Shown: positions 23,442 through 36,244 of the stretch, piece by piece | Position numbering within the stretch: the first letter of the stretch is position 1 | Layout of the letters: the number at the start of each line of letters is the position of its first letter | DNA from: Pyrrhoderma lamaoense | Lineage: Eukaryota > Basidiomycota > Agaricomycetes > Hymenochaetales > Hymenochaetaceae | Reading direction: 5' to 3' | DNA length: 64,000 nt | Assembly: GCA_002794735.1 (NCBI GenBank) | Contig: NBAZ01000015.1 | Location: forward strand, 248,001-312,000 | Translations under genes and position numbers: made by a program | Notes under the pieces: model-generated | The model's database searches: none | What the model was told of the DNA's origin: nothing | The model's input: only the letters and a program-made list of their open reading frames with translations

Positions 23442-25502
23442 ATGGACCGACATGCCGATGAATCGGTAAACGGCTCGGAGCTTGTCACGGACGATTCTGA
23501 GATACATTTATATGATGAAGGGAACGCGAAGAGACATCTGAGAGGATGGCTAAGCTATGCATTTGCAAGGTCTGTAGTATTTTTTGAAAAGTACTTATCA
23601 CAACAATGATTTCTTACCCCTTTTCATTGTGTTAGTGAAGTCTTTGTTGTAGTATCATTAACAATGTTCCTCCCGATATGTTTGGAACAGTTTGCCCGTG
23701 ATAATGGAGTGTTACTGCCCGAAAAGTCACAGCCTTGCACTTTTACGAATAGTAATCCACATAGAATAAGAGATACCCTAGAGGATGCTCGTTGTGTTGT
23801 ACGAATAGGATGGATCTGGGTAGACAGTGCTAGCTTCAGGTACTACTGGTAGTCTTATTGGCAACAATCAAACTCAGTCTATTAATAACATACCACGCGT
23901 CCCTTTTTCTAGCTTGTATTGTTACTCAGTATCAGTTGCTCTCCAAGCTCTTACTGTTATCTCAATGGGTGGAATTGCTGACCACCGTAAGAACTCAGAT
24001 CCGTCGTATAATACCTAGCTTCGCTAACTAATATTGTATAGCTACACATCGAAAGCATGCTTTACTCCTTTTCGCCTCTTTAGGATCTGTCTCTGCTATG
24101 CTCTTCATTGCTCTCTCTTCCTCGTCCTCAGTCTGGCTGATAGTAGCTCTGCTTGCTATATGTGCTAATGTTGGATTTGGGGCTAGTGTTGTAGCCATGA
24201 ACGCATACCTTCCATCACTTGCGAGAGAAGATAAGGAAGTAGTAGCTTCTTTGAAAAGGCTTAAGGAACTGGATAACTCTTTGACAGAAGATCACGATAA
24301 TCAAGACCATGACTCAATAGAGGACTCTCACACGGATACTGAAAGTCTGTTGCCAGGAAGAGATTCTATCTCTTCAGAATATAAATCACTTTGTGAAAAA
24401 CATAATACGCTTCTATCCGAAACTACATCAAGGATTTCTGGAACTGGCATAGCTCTAGGGTACTTTGCAGGAATCGTAGCACTTATTTTAACTATAATAC
24501 CTGTAATGAAACTCAATGGCTCCACATTCGCATTAAGATTGGCTATCGCTGTCAGCGGTCTGTGGTGGGCTCTTTTTACCATCCCGCCTGGGCATGGCTG
24601 CCTGGAGCCGAAGCAATCCAAGGGAATAAACCAGATGCTGATATGCTAGCAGTAAAGAGTTGGAGTGTGCGTCGTGAGATCATAGGCGCTTGGAAACGTC
24701 TTGGCAGAACACTTCGGTGGCGTGAAGTCAAGCGCCTTACCCATACCTTCCGTTTTCTAGGTGCATGGTTTCTCCTCAGTGATGGATTCACGACGATCAC
24801 CTCTACAGCACTCCTTTTTGGAAAAACATCTCTACATATGTCAGCCAGTGCTCTTATCCTCGTCGGCGTACTCGTCAACGCTGCGGGCATTCTCGGTGCG
24901 CTAGCATGGCCGCGTATACAACGATACTTCAAATGGTCTAATAAACGTGTCTTGATTACCCTGGTAATTCTTTGTAGTCTCATACCGGCGTATGGGTGTC
25001 TTGGGTTCCTCCCCTATTTCGTTCAAAGGATGAAGTATTGAACCTTAATGTGACCGCCCGAATCGGCGGGCTCACGACACAAGGCGAAATGTTTGGACTC
25101 GCCATCTACTTCGGCACGGTATACGGAGCCTTCCAAGCATACGCGCGAGCTTTCTATGCAGGGTTGATCCCGCCCGGGGAGGAGGCTCGATGGTATGCCT
25201 TGTATTCTATTACCGACAAGGTTAGATAATACAGTCTTCTTTCTCCCACACTGATCCAACTGATTATTTTTACTTTATTGCAAATCTTTAATGTCCATAC
25301 ACTTTAGTCTAGCTCATTCGTCGGCCCATTGGTCGTAGGACTCATCGCCGACGCTACAGGGAACATCCGATATGCTTTTTTCTTTTTAGTGGCCATGATA
25401 TGGTCGGCTGTGCCCTTTCTGCTTAGCGTGAGCGTAGAAAGTGGTAGTGTCGACGCACGAAAGTATTCCAGTGTGAATACGCAAAATGAACAAACAACAT
25501 GA
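23442..25502 (+). CDS. ATG22: Autophagy-related protein 22 (vacuolar amino-acid exporter)
   Basis: Five exons: 23442-23569, 23636-23839, 23913-23986, 24042-25220 and 25308-25502. The protein is a multi-pass major-facilitator-like carrier: GWLSYAFASEVFVVVSLTMF, LEQFARDNGVLLPEK, GGIADHPTHRKHALLLFAS, ANVGFGASVVAMNAYLPSLA, an acidic cytosolic loop (EDHDNQDHDSIEDSHTDTES), then TARIGGLTTQGEMFGLAIYF, YARAFYAGLIPPGEEARWYA and SSSFVGPLVVGLIADATGNI. These match ATG22, which releases amino acids from the vacuole after autophagic breakdown. The frame breaks twice in exon 4, at the CCC run 24583-24585 and the CCCC run 25011-25014; one base at each restores 593 residues and exact phases, so both look like assembly contractions. 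The first intron uses GTCTGT as donor. Confidence 0.9.
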
Positions 25503-25980
25503 TCTTGATAGTGCTTGCCAATCCTAATTCTAGTACACTCTATTTATCCTCCTCAATTGCATATTTTTGTCTTTATCATCAGAACGATTCACCATGGATT
25601 TACATAATATATTAGATTGACGTAATGGAGTATTTATAATCTAGCCATACGACCACATATAGCTTATTAACTCAAAGCTTAAATAACTTAAATGGGGTGT
25701 CTGTAATTCAAAGTTTACAATCATACAATACTTTGTAAAACAACTCAATATGTTTGGGTACAAGATAATGCATTATTGTACAGATTAGGAAGGAAGGTCG
25801 CGTGACGCGACGCGACAAGGCGTCCGTTTGCGTCACGCCAGTGTCTAAAACTCATCTTGTCGCAATCCCACTATACCTTGGCACTGTTTACCACCTCACA
25901 ATCCCACCTGCATTAAAAAAGCTCATTGACGGGATAAAACACAAGTAAATCCAGAGGGAAATCATCACGAGGAAGGAGTG
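25503..25980 (+). promoter_or_regulatory. SUMO gene upstream region with CG-rich repeats
   Basis: An AT-rich stretch is followed at about 25797-25842 by a cluster of gcgtgacgcgacgcgac and gcgtcacgcc motifs, about 140-180 bp before the SUMO start. The repeated GACGC/GCGTC words look like clustered factor sites. No gene is supported. Confidence 0.4.
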
Positions 25981-27028
25981 ATGGATTCAGATAACGAACA
26001 GAAGCCCGACATCAAGCCGAAAGTAGCTAATAAGCTTATGCTTACAATCACCCATGAAGGAAGAGGTACGCATCTGAGAGCCGTTTCAATCTGCTTCCCT
26101 CGTCTGTATGAACTAGAGTGTGCTATCCATGTACCTGCTTCACAATCGTTAACCGTCTTCGTCCTTTACATTTTACTACTTTAAAATTTCCATATCCCTA
26201 ACATTATTATTAATACCTCTTCATAACGGTGTTTCACTGACTTACCTTTCATTCGGTTACCTCACAAATATGGACAATGACGAGCAGATATCAAAATTGC
26301 CGTAAAACCGACTCAACAGATGAATCGTGTTTTCGAAGCCGCAGGGGTACGTCCTTTAGCTCTCTCTTCAGCCTCTCATTCCAAAGACTCACTGGCACAA
26401 TACCGATCTTGCTTCTTTCGAAAAACTGCATATATGCATCATACGTATACTCTCTGGGACTCAGAAAGCATTCGGTATGGATCACAGTACGTTCATTAGA
26501 ATTTTCCTTTCGATCTATGAATAGATCATGATTTACCAATTGCGCACGCGTGCTATTGGCGTATTTACAGAGTCCCTACGATTTATGTATGGAAACCAGA
26601 GACTACGGGAGAATGACACGCCTGCTGATGTAAGTCCGAGTCCTTTCTATTATCTCTTGTCGTTTGTCAAGTGACGTATTTTCTCAATTTCTCATCTACC
26701 CATATTACACATTTTGTGTCAACACTCTATACGGATTATTATATGTATCCTGCTGTGATTCGTTTGTCTATATTCATGTAGCTTGACATGGAAGACCAAG
26801 ACGAGATTACAGCTTTCTTAGAGCAGGTATGAACTCTTTCATCTCATCCATACTAATGGAAATGGCAAAATGAAAGTACTATCTGACTAACGGCGGATCT
26901 CTTCCTCTCCTTCCTTTATTTTTTTTACGATACACTCGGGATAAATTGCTACTCATGGATCCATTTAAAAACCAACACTTCACTATTTGCAGTTAGGCGG
27001 TTCGTCTCGTTTAATGATACTGGCTTAG
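25981..27028 (+). CDS. SMT3: Small ubiquitin-like modifier (SUMO)
   Basis: Six small exons: 25981-26065, 26288-26346, 26465-26486, 26571-26629, 26782-26826 and 26993-27028, giving 101 residues with closing phases. Motifs in order: LMLTITHEGR, DIKIAVKPTQQMNRVFEAAG, KAFGMDHK (from a 22-nt microexon), SLRFMYGNQRL, DTPADLDMEDQDEITAFLEQ, LGG and a tail SSRLMILA. This is the beta-grasp fold of SUMO; the GG is the conjugation site exposed when a Ulp/SENP protease removes the eight-residue tail. It acts as a covalent modifier of lysines, mostly in the nucleus. The microexon choice is firm because only it gives the family spacing between the EAAG and SLRFMY motifs and the right phase. No frameshift is needed. 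Confidence 0.92.
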
Positions 27029-28469
27029 AGAGACATAGAAACAAGAGGTGGGTGACTTAATTCAACTTTCTCCTTCTGTACCCAATCTCGAAGATTAATT
27101 AGGTGTTGAAGCTCAGAGAGGGCTGTGTGAACAAAGGGAATAAAACTAAGTGGACATAACTGACGAACAACATACAGGATGGTGAATTAGTGAGCCAGTA
27201 TGGCTCTTCGTTACACACTGACTTATATAGGCATAGCTTTGGTTGTGCCATGCGAGTACCAAAGTAATTAAGAAATCCATAATTCTTAAATGGCTTCTTA
27301 ACACCGTACTCAACCCTCGTCTTCTACCTCTCTACCTCTCTATCCTTACCATTGTCTCACATTTTATTTTTGTAACCTCATATCAGTCTCTCGTATTTCG
27401 TTTGTCTCTGTATTTCCCTTCCTTAATCTGTTGCAATCCATTTTTTCATTTTAACAACGTACAACGTATGGTTATATAATATCGCAATTTTTTACTACAC
27501 TCTACGTCTCCCTGCGTTCTCAAACTCTTGATGTAAAGACACAAAAGGACTGGTGACCTAAATTGTTTAAAAACTCATGATTTGGGTGTGGTATAATTAA
27601 TAATCAATATGTATTTCAGCCCGTTATTCTGAATTCCACTATATCCATCTCTACTAAACATTTATAATAACACCTGACTCATCCCATCCATCTGTTAACC
27701 TTGCTACAAGAGTCCTTTTTGAAATCCTATCCCTGGCAGAGGCTCTGGAGACGCTCGCAAACTACCCCTAAAGGTAACCGATTTTATCACGTTTTATATC
27801 ACTTTCAACCTTTTTTTGAGTGAGCAAATTTTGATATAACCCATCCGACCCCGATAGGCTAGGCTCGACGTGTCTCCTCTAATTCATATTATATCCAATA
27901 GTGTTATTATACGGTATGCCGATATGTTAGTATACCAGTATACTAGCATTGATATTGATGAGACTTAGGATCTTTACTTGTTTGTTCGTTTCTCTTACTT
28001 GTCGCTGAAGATCCGCATATTATACTGAAGCAACTGGTTTCAAAAAGTAACGTACTTACAACGGAATCGGTAATATACATCCTTTACATCATAGGATGAT
28101 AGGTCATGCGTGTTCCCTGTCTAGAGGTTGGCTGACAAGCACTATACTATAGTGACTTACTGATGTATGAATGATATGATACTCATGAATACAATTGCAT
28201 GCCTAGACGTACAATGTACATGTACACTGTACTTCCTAAAACTTATCCACTTACATACATGTACAAGCTTATAGTTGTCCTTCTTACATACAAACAATTA
28301 TACGCACAACAGCCTACAGGTACCAGTAGTCCCTTCATCGTATAGTATAATATCAAGTATCTCGATAAGATCCACGGCACATAACACGCATCTTCCATAC
28401 CTTTCTCTGTCCGCTCGATCCGAAGCCAAGCGCCCACTGCGCCCACTTCTACATAAGCTTGACCTAATT
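27029..28469. other. Intergenic region between convergent SUMO and BET2 genes
   Basis: About 1.4 kb without a supported gene; AT-rich with several short palindromes such as gtacatgtac near 28217. Open frames are short and without conserved motifs. Confidence 0.5.
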
Positions 28470-30786
28470 TTAAGCCTGAGGAGAGACTGTCCTCCTTGGG
28501 AGAGCCTTCCACCCTTTCCTCAAGCCCTTCTTTTCAATCACTTTCGCGGGCATACAATACACTGGGTCGAGATCTTCAAGGCCTGGATAACCTAATAATG
28601 ACAGGCCTAAATATGAAAAAAGAAAGGTGCGCCGATTTTTGAAAGGATGAAGAAAGAAAGAAACAACGAGCATAGAAAGAGCCATGAGTTATAATTATTT
28701 AAAGGGGAAAGTGAGACTTTACCAGCGACACCAAAATTCGTATGAAACACATCAGCCGTGTTATCCGGCCGATCTGATATTCCACCGTTCTCGAGATCTT
28801 GCGCAGAGAGTATAAACTCTGTCAACTTCTCGGAATTTATCCAGTGAAGTTTGTTGAGGGTGGAGAGGGCAGAGAGGACCCAGAAGCTATAACAAACCTA
28901 CAAGAGTTGGAAGGATCGTATTAAGGTTATTTCATCTGGATTGATGATGGAGAACAAAGAATGGATGCATGAATGGATGTGCGAGTATGAGGGTGGATAT
29001 GGGGAGAATAGGGTTGGGATAGGCAGATATATGTGAGTAGGAAACACACCATACATCTTCAAGTTTCTCTGGCCGGCCATTTAAACCACCACAAGGGAGC
29101 TGTCGTTCAGATAACCACCACCCGAGGGTATCGGTATCTACTAGATCGAGTCTGTCGAGAATGGCCAGAGCACTGACGCATACGAATACTTTAATACGTA
29201 CATCCATATATCGGTAATGCAGGATAAGGATATATTAGCATAATAATAATGATTATTAGTCAAATTAGGATCCCCTTGATGACCTGCCATCCATCCATCC
29301 ATCCATCTGTTCTAAAAAAAGAACAATTCGAACGAAACACCATCTATTCTGAGCACAAACACAACGAGTACGTGAAACACACCTTGCCCTGAATGGCTCT
29401 CCGCTCCAGGCGCAGTCCCGAAACCTCCATCAACATTCCTACACTTCATAATATGGTCTACCGCACGTTTTCGTCCATCTACACCATTTGCGTCCAAGTT
29501 TGCATCTAGGCAGAAAGTCGACCAAGAAGTGAGAGAGCATTGACGGAACAGTACAGAAATCGGGTGTCTTGTTCGCCAAATCTATCTCCTGCGAAGGCGC
29601 CGGAAGGGAGTTGATTGGAAATTATGACTATTTTAAGAGGGATGTTGTTATTTGAGTAAGACCCGATATGAGTTATAGACAAAGTAGTTCCAATCAGTTG
29701 AGTACTCGTTCATCAATGTGATGATGAGTTTGGAGAAAAGAGAAGAAAGAAATGAGCGAAAGTCAAGGAATTAACACATGTATGCATGCAGTTAGTGCAT
29801 ATATTCACACCAGAGAGGGAAGACTGATGCGAAAGAAACTTACATTTTGTAACCTTCTCTGAGTCTAACCTATCAAGAGCGTCTTGCATAACAAGGATTT
29901 GTATAGCGCTGAGCGTAGAGAGTATATGTGCATCGTGACCTGGGTTCGCTCCGAACGCACCTATTACATGTTTACACCCATATATTGTTCACCGTGTACC
30001 CATATGTGTATTTAGTTCAAGGTACAATTCAAATCACGAAGAAAATTATAACACGGTAACAATTCGTTTTCAGACCAATGATTAAGTTCAGCAATATTCC
30101 AATTCCAATTCCGATATCCGGTGTGAATGTTGATTATTGCCCATAAACCAAACCAAATAACAGTTCATTCCAGTCGACCGATGACATGGATGTATCCCAT
30201 TCACAGTTCGTCCCAGCACATAGTATTTCGAGCCAGACCAGTATAGAGCAGAGAGAAACCGAGAACGGTCCAGACCAACGCGATACCGTCACGGTACAAG
30301 TAATATAACAAGTCAGAAACACATCCGGAATGCCTATTTTACAAGGTAAGCCCACTCACCAGCATCTTCATCCCAGCAGCTCATCACAAAATCAATCATC
30401 TCTTCTCTAGGTAGTGCATCTCCATGTCCCATTATCATTAGCGCCGTAAGTCCCCAGTATATTCCATTCATCCGTAAATGACTCGTTAGATGGTACATAA
30501 GGTCATTTTTACGCTAAAAATATGGTACCCTCCGCGTCAGTCTGAGTATGCATATATAACATATGACATATGCGATATATCCCATTATATCAACTGCTTA
30601 TTGTCCAATAATCTGACTTGTTTAGCGGCCTAGCTTTCAGATTATTTGACTGCTTATTGCTGATGTTACATGCTCTGCATGGGCCATATGGCAAGTAGAT
30701 AATTGATGAGGGGATCGTCTTACTTTGTCTAATGATTGTATATATTTGACATGTATCGGGATGTTCAGTGGTTTGGGAGTTGACAT
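28470..30786 (-). CDS. BET2: Rab geranylgeranyltransferase beta subunit
   Basis: Seven exons on the minus strand: 30786-30724, 30513-30360, 29960-29844, 29637-29393, 29188-29055, 28897-28723 and 28606-28470. The protein starts [21 protein letters not shown] and has the prenyltransferase repeats: [73 protein letters not shown] and [20 protein letters not shown]. The Asp and Cys of LEDVCYSFW and the His of DVFHTNFG correspond to the family zinc ligands. With the alpha subunit and Rab escort protein it attaches geranylgeranyl groups to Rab C-termini. The frame breaks once, at GG 29509-29510 (plus strand) in exon 4; one base there gives 341 residues and closed phases. The 29287-29306 CCAT repeat lies in its fourth intron. 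Confidence 0.92.
29287..29306. repeat. (CCAT)5 microsatellite
   Basis: Five perfect CCAT units lie inside an intron of the BET2 gene. Confidence 0.9.
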
Positions 30787-31683
30787 TGCTGTAGAAGTAG
30801 AAGTAAATGTTTGCAGTGGGTAGCACCAGTATTAAATGTGATAACTCGAAGAGATCTCCGCATAGTGTATTATGTAATATAGGATCAGTAAGACGTAGCC
30901 CTGTATAATACATGTACAGTATACAGTATATACAGTAGAACACAAATTCGAGTTCTGGCACCTTGAATGTGGAAAGCATATAAAAGAGTCTTATGCTTTA
31001 ACTCTTAGTGCGGTACATCTAATCCTTTTCGTGATTATGTTGAAAGCTTAGATCCTATTTTTAGTGGTAATAATGGTGATAATGAAGCAAAGGACACTGT
31101 TTTGCTAATGATACTAAGATCTTCATCGTAACGGTTGTAAACAGAAGTAAATAACTTAAGACTAAAAAAACGACAAGAACGGAAGGCAAAATAGGGAGAG
31201 GAGACAACATTAAATCGAAGAAGATACACAGAAGATAGAAGGTAGATTAGTAGAACAGATGAATGAGTGTGGACCATATATCCAGGTATGAAACAAAAGT
31301 TAGCGAGAGCAAGGGAGAAAGGAGAGATAACCCTTCGACCAGTCAAAAGTTTACTGAGAAACGATAGAGAAAAGGGAGGGTAGGGTAGGGTATACATGTA
31401 GCTTTACCCAGTTTAAATGTAAGTCCGTATGAAAGAAGAATGATTAATGTCCTATTGCAATCATGCACATGTTAATTTTAAAGAATATATAGAAAATCCT
31501 AGTCCCGAACGATATTAGACAGATGGCCATTGTTCGGTTCAATCAAAAAGGTAAGTCAGTAAGAAGATATCGAAAAGGGCCCAATCAGTCGCAGAGCTAT
31601 CAATAGTATCGTATTAAGCTTCTTTTCCTTCACATTCCATTCCCCTTCTCTTCTCTCCTCTGGGAGTAAAGGCCTAGCAGTAC
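30787..31683. other. Intergenic region between BET2 and the glucanase gene
   Basis: About 0.9 kb with no supported gene. It includes the BET2 promoter side at 30787 and the 3' end of the glucanase gene. A short G-rich tract ggagggtagggtagggta lies at 31374-31391. Confidence 0.5.
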
Positions 31684-34387
31684 TCAAGAAGAAGTACAAA
31701 GCGGCGAAGGAGCAGTCGCACTCGGTCCAACCCAAGGGTCCAAGTATGAGCATCCCGAAACCTCAACCATCAACCCAGCATTATCAGATGAGTTCTCCCA
31801 CCCATTTCCAGCATCCGCGGTACCAGTCGCTTCCGCGCTCGTCACCGTAAACGTCGGACCCGGTAAAGTCGGTACAACCCCCGTAGGTGTATAACTCGGT
31901 AGGTCTGTCACTGGTCCTCCACTCACGATCGAACTAGGTGGCCAAGCCAATTCCTGTTTGATAGAAGTAGCGATTGTGTCGGCTCCCGTCCCACCAGTCA
32001 TCGAAGCAGCTAAAGGTGAAACAGGTAACGGGTCCGTATTCCCACATTTCCCCACACTTTCCCTCGGGTCGGTAGGAATCCAACCATTATCAAGACCAAG
32101 TTTATACGACCAATGAGGAGTCATAATCCTATTCCCCCAAACTGTTGAGTTCCCAATCTTCCATGTCCAGAAGAAGTAGTTTTGTAAAGCGTCCATAGTC
32201 GATAACGCTAACTGCTTATACTGTTCTTTATCATCATCGCTCCAAGACTCATAATCGAGCCAAGGCAAACAGTCTCCGATCCTAGGCTTCCCGTCAAATG
32301 TACCCTCGTATCGACTTCCAAGTCCAACTCCGTTAAGGTACCAACCGCAATCGTTAGTAGCCACACTCCACTCTCCACCACCCGTCAAACCGAAAGCAGT
32401 CATAGACGTATTGAAATTAGATGCCCAACCCGTACACGGAGCGTCTACAAACGATTCAAGAGTTCCACTCGACTGGTCTCCAAAAACCAGATATGGATGA
32501 GTGTCCAAAGCAATACGATCGGCACCTGGAAGGAACCCAGCCCAGGCCTGTAGCCCCAACAAGCCCTCAAAGTACGAAATCATTGGCCCGTTACCAGTAC
32601 CAGTACCACCAGCCGTACGTATAATCTCATACGCCTCGAGGTAGAAACTCTGCAGTTGCGAAGTACCGACTTCGGGTGCCCTTGGTTCGTTCACAATACC
32701 GAACATGGCTACGACATCTCGATATTCAGGCTGGGAGATGAATTCGGCGATGATACGTATATAGTCGAGTGAGCGCTGGGCATTAGCGTATCCCATGGGT
32801 CCCTGCAACATGTTGATCGAGCCTGATTTTCCGGAGTGATTCCATCCGTTTTGACTACCAGGAAGAGCGTGGAAGTCAAGATTGATACGTAAACCATATT
32901 TGCGTGCCCATTGAATTGCTTTTAGGAAGTATCTGATTATCATAAAATTAGAATTAATTAAGTGATTGGCAAAGTTGCTTCAAGTATATATATCGAGTGA
33001 TACGTACGTCCAACAGGTTTTCTCCAAGAATGGCTCATCACCACGGACTTCGATAGCCCAGTACGGGATCGGGATGCGCACCCAGTTCAACCCGCAGCTG
33101 CGATCTCGGCAAAGTCCTGTTCGGTCTAACGAACGCAATTTAATTTAAAATTGAAAGATCAGTTACTGAACAAAGCGCTCACTATGAACGTTTTATAGTG
33201 ATCCTCAAGTTGATTTATACCCCCATTCGCCGTGTCTGCACGAAGATTCTCACTTAGAGTCCATTCGTCGACAGCAGGATTGAACCATTTGTGTAAGGTT
33301 CGTAAAGCGACGGCGTGCTAGCAAGATTTACGTTAGATCACTCACGAGAGATGATAGGTGTTTATATGTAGAAACATACATGAACTAGAATCAATGTTAA
33401 ATGTCAGAAGCATACTTTACACTCGATGAATACAAAAAACTTACTGGTTCGGTATTAAGCCAACCTCCCAAGTTTACACTAAATACGAAATAAGAAGCCC
33501 ATCAACAACCGCTCAAATTAATCAATACAAGAAAAAAATGACACTTACCCACGAATGATATCTACCCCATACTGAAAAGTTTCATTCAAAGCAGGGGACC
33601 AAGACTGAGCACGTGCACCATTATTGAAAGGATCTTCAGGATCGAAATACCAATATCCTCCAAAACTATTCTTATATGTGAATTGTGTCCCATCTTCCAT
33701 AGTAACAACACTTCCATCACCGCCAGTAATAGCTCTCACACCATTTCCGTCTCCGTTCCCATCTCCATTACCATTTCCGCTACCCGACCCTGATCCACCG
33801 CTCTTCGACGAAGCATTATTACTGTTGTTTTTCTTGATCACGGTGAAATAGACCGGGACGATGACAGCTACAGCAACAATGACTAGCGCTGCCACCCCAC
33901 CCAACACGAGCAGCCACTTCCTTCGGGATTTTGTAGCTGGTGAAGCGTATGCGGCACGTTTGTCTTGGAAGTAATTTTGCTGTGCATATCCTGGATCTTG
34001 GTCTGCATAGTACTCGCCACCACCTGCGTTTGGGTCGTCTCTATAGGTTCCCAAGTATTGTGCATCGTCCCTACCCGCACCTACACCTGCGGGATTGAGC
34101 GCATATACAGAGGAGTTGAGTGAACCAGCTCCGGCGCCTCCAGTATTCGAAGACGCGATCGAGTCCCTAATCCCTGGTCCATCGTCATGAAGCGCTGAAC
34201 CTTGGAACCGCGGTCGAGGTATAGCACCAGGTGAAGAGAGTTCCTGCATAGGCATCGAGTAGGAGTGGTCACCGGGGATTGGGGTTCCAGGAGGTGTGAT
34301 ACCGTCTGTACTAGTAGCTAACGGAATGGGCGCATACGCCCCAGAGGAGCTTTGTACTATATGGCGAACGGAGGATGGGTCAGCCAT
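31684..34387 (-). CDS. Membrane-anchored glucan exo-1,3-beta-glucosidase (GH5 subfamily 9)
   Basis: Six exons on the minus strand: 34387-33549, 33478-33445, 33384-33380 (5 nt), 33317-33183, 33125-33008 and 32932-31684. A Ser/Gly-rich cytosolic N-terminus of about 165 residues precedes one membrane segment (WLLVLGGVAALVIVAVAVI), then a Gly/Asn linker and the catalytic domain, so a type II orientation is likely. Family motifs: RGVNLGGWLNTEP, FITPSLYEP, NPAVDEWTLSENL, LNWVRIPIPYWAIE, DFHALPGSQNGWNHSG, the acid/base Glu in GIVNEPRAPEV and the nucleophile Glu in GGEWSVATNDC. It should act on cell-wall beta-1,3-glucan. Two one-base deficits, at AA 33295-33296 and CCC 33091-33093 (plus strand), break the frame; with them the product is 793 residues and all phases close. 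Confidence 0.88.
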
Positions 34388-36119
34388 AACGGTAATGGCT
34401 ATATTATATCAGTATTCTAAATTCAGGTATGCGGTCAGTATCAGAATCTTGATCTCACTTTCAATTCAAATTAAGACATGGACTAGACTCACTATGGGAG
34501 TTTGGAGGGAAGTAAAGAGCGCTAGTTCTCCTGAATTGTTGTGGCACAAGTATTGAAAATGGAGATAAGTCACTATGTTAGCTAATTAGGACTTTCTCGT
34601 TACCCCGTTTCTCTCTGAAGTACGAAACAGGGGAGGGGGGTCGAAGAGGATAGGGGAGGGGGAGGATAGGAAGGATTAGGGAAGAGGTCAAGAAGTGAAT
34701 GGAAAGGATAAATGGGAGTGAAACACAAGGTAAATGTGTGTGCGTGAGTAAGTATACTGTATGTAGGTGCACTGAAAAAAAACACGCCAGTAACCCATAC
34801 TCACTATCCGTACCTGTTATCCGTTATCCGTATGCGGTACCCAAATCGCCCAGATAGGACGAGATACACCCATAAGGAGTCAAAAAAGAGCGCGTCGTTC
34901 GAAGCGGCCATCAAATGGCAGAGTAAGATGGGTAAGATTGCAATGTGAAAGTGAAGATATTAAAAAAATAACGAATTTAGTCCGAAAACGCATCTCCCGC
35001 GCTTCGGCTAAAAGGGCAACCTCTTCGTATGTTCCGAGGCGGGGTCTATAGCCGAGAATAGTATTAGTATCAATCTTAAACTTATAAAATTGTGTTTTCA
35101 TTTTACGATCATAACGATTGTTATATACAATGGACATGGCGTTTGGAGCCCGTTTCGCTCGTGTAGCCCGTATCTAGATACCGTTTATGATAGCCCGTAC
35201 GTCCCGTACGCTTACTGTCCGTACTGTGCGGTATCTATCGTTCATATGACCGTCTGCCAGCATGGCGTCTGATGGAGTGATAGTGAGTTGTTTTAGTTCT
35301 TTGATACGATATGTCCCCAGTGTATGTATATATCATGTTTCGAGACAATGTGACAACGATGGTAAAGAAGAAGAAATTTACAAATACAACACGCACACAC
35401 ACATCAAATTAGTGAACTGGCGATCAATCCTATTCAATCAAGCACAGTACATGTGTACATATCTCAAAAAGAAAAGGCACCGAATGACAAACCTTGAAGT
35501 CCGATTGTCAGTTGCCGATCTTCATCAAACATATGTTACTTGTACGCATTTCGAAGCCGTTTTTGGCTATGCGAGAACAAAGCGGATGTAACATGTAATT
35601 CTGTTCAAAAACTTCTCCCTTTTCTCGAGCTCGGATTCGGACTTGGGTCCGGCATTATCTCCTATAATGGTACAAGTGCCAGGTTCCGAAGAACAGAAGT
35701 CAAAGATGAGTTCGTTGAAAGTGTTGCGACGCGAGTTGGAAAGCCTGCTTCAAACAGGCTTAGGGAAAGGAAGGAAGTGGAAGAGAGAAAGCTTAGAAAA
35801 GTTTCGTGACATGCACCAAAAGATGCTATGATTATTATTATAGATATGGTTGTAGAACACATTGATTTATCACCACGACGACATACTTATGTTGTACATG
35901 ATAAGACAAATGTTGCATAAACTCACATACATCTCATGGTCCTCAGAGTGATGCGCATAAGGAGCCACTCCTTTTCCTCCTCTTCCCTCTTAATCCTGCT
36001 TAATATCAGACGCGAAAGTGATCGACAAATGACTTACGTGTGTACTGTATATGCTTTAGTTATTTCATACCCCATTTGTACAAGTATATGATTTGGAGCC
36101 TAACAGGTAGCGAGGTCCC
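34388..36119. other. Intergenic region with CCGTA-rich stretches
   Basis: The promoter of the glucanase gene should lie next to 34387. Repeated ccgta/ccgtt words cluster at 34808-34835 and again at 35158-35232 (for example agcccgtacgtcccgtacg). The rest has no supported gene except the weak candidate at 35630-35831. Confidence 0.4.
35630..35831 (+). CDS. Possible terminal exon of a small unknown protein
   Basis: An open frame follows a good pyrimidine-rich acceptor (cttctcccttttctcgag, ending at 35629). It reads SDSDLGPALSPIMVQVPG and then a charged helical stretch SSLKVLRRELESLL and KWKRESLEKFRDMHQKML to a TGA. The composition looks protein-like, but I could not place the upstream exon or start, and I do not recognise the family. 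Confidence 0.25.
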
Positions 36120-36244
36120 ATGTATGGTTCATCAGACCCATCTTTCGAATACGAATCCGAGTCGGTAGCCCCAGCCCCCAACCATTCAGCAAATCAACAT
36201 CAGATGGACAATGCGACCCGAAACGAAGAAACTTGGAGTTATAC
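36120..36244 (+). pseudogene. Open frame interrupted by the MITE
   Basis: An ATG-started frame (MYGSSDPSFEYESESVAPA, then NHSANQHQMDNATRNEETW) runs up to the insertion point of the element at 36245. Beyond the right target-site duplication the same frame would continue only eight codons to a stop. It may be part of a gene exon hit by the element or a chance frame. No homologue is recognised. Confidence 0.25.

Noticed and set aside
31374..31391. Telomere-like gggtagggtaggg tract
   Set aside because: Only three imperfect units inside ordinary gene-containing DNA; not a telomere or a clear interstitial telomeric repeat.
33183..33317. Reading of the glucanase exon without the 5-nt microexon
   Set aside because: It is open without a frameshift, but it replaces the family motif FITPSLYEP by unrelated residues; the microexon model with one missing base matches the family.
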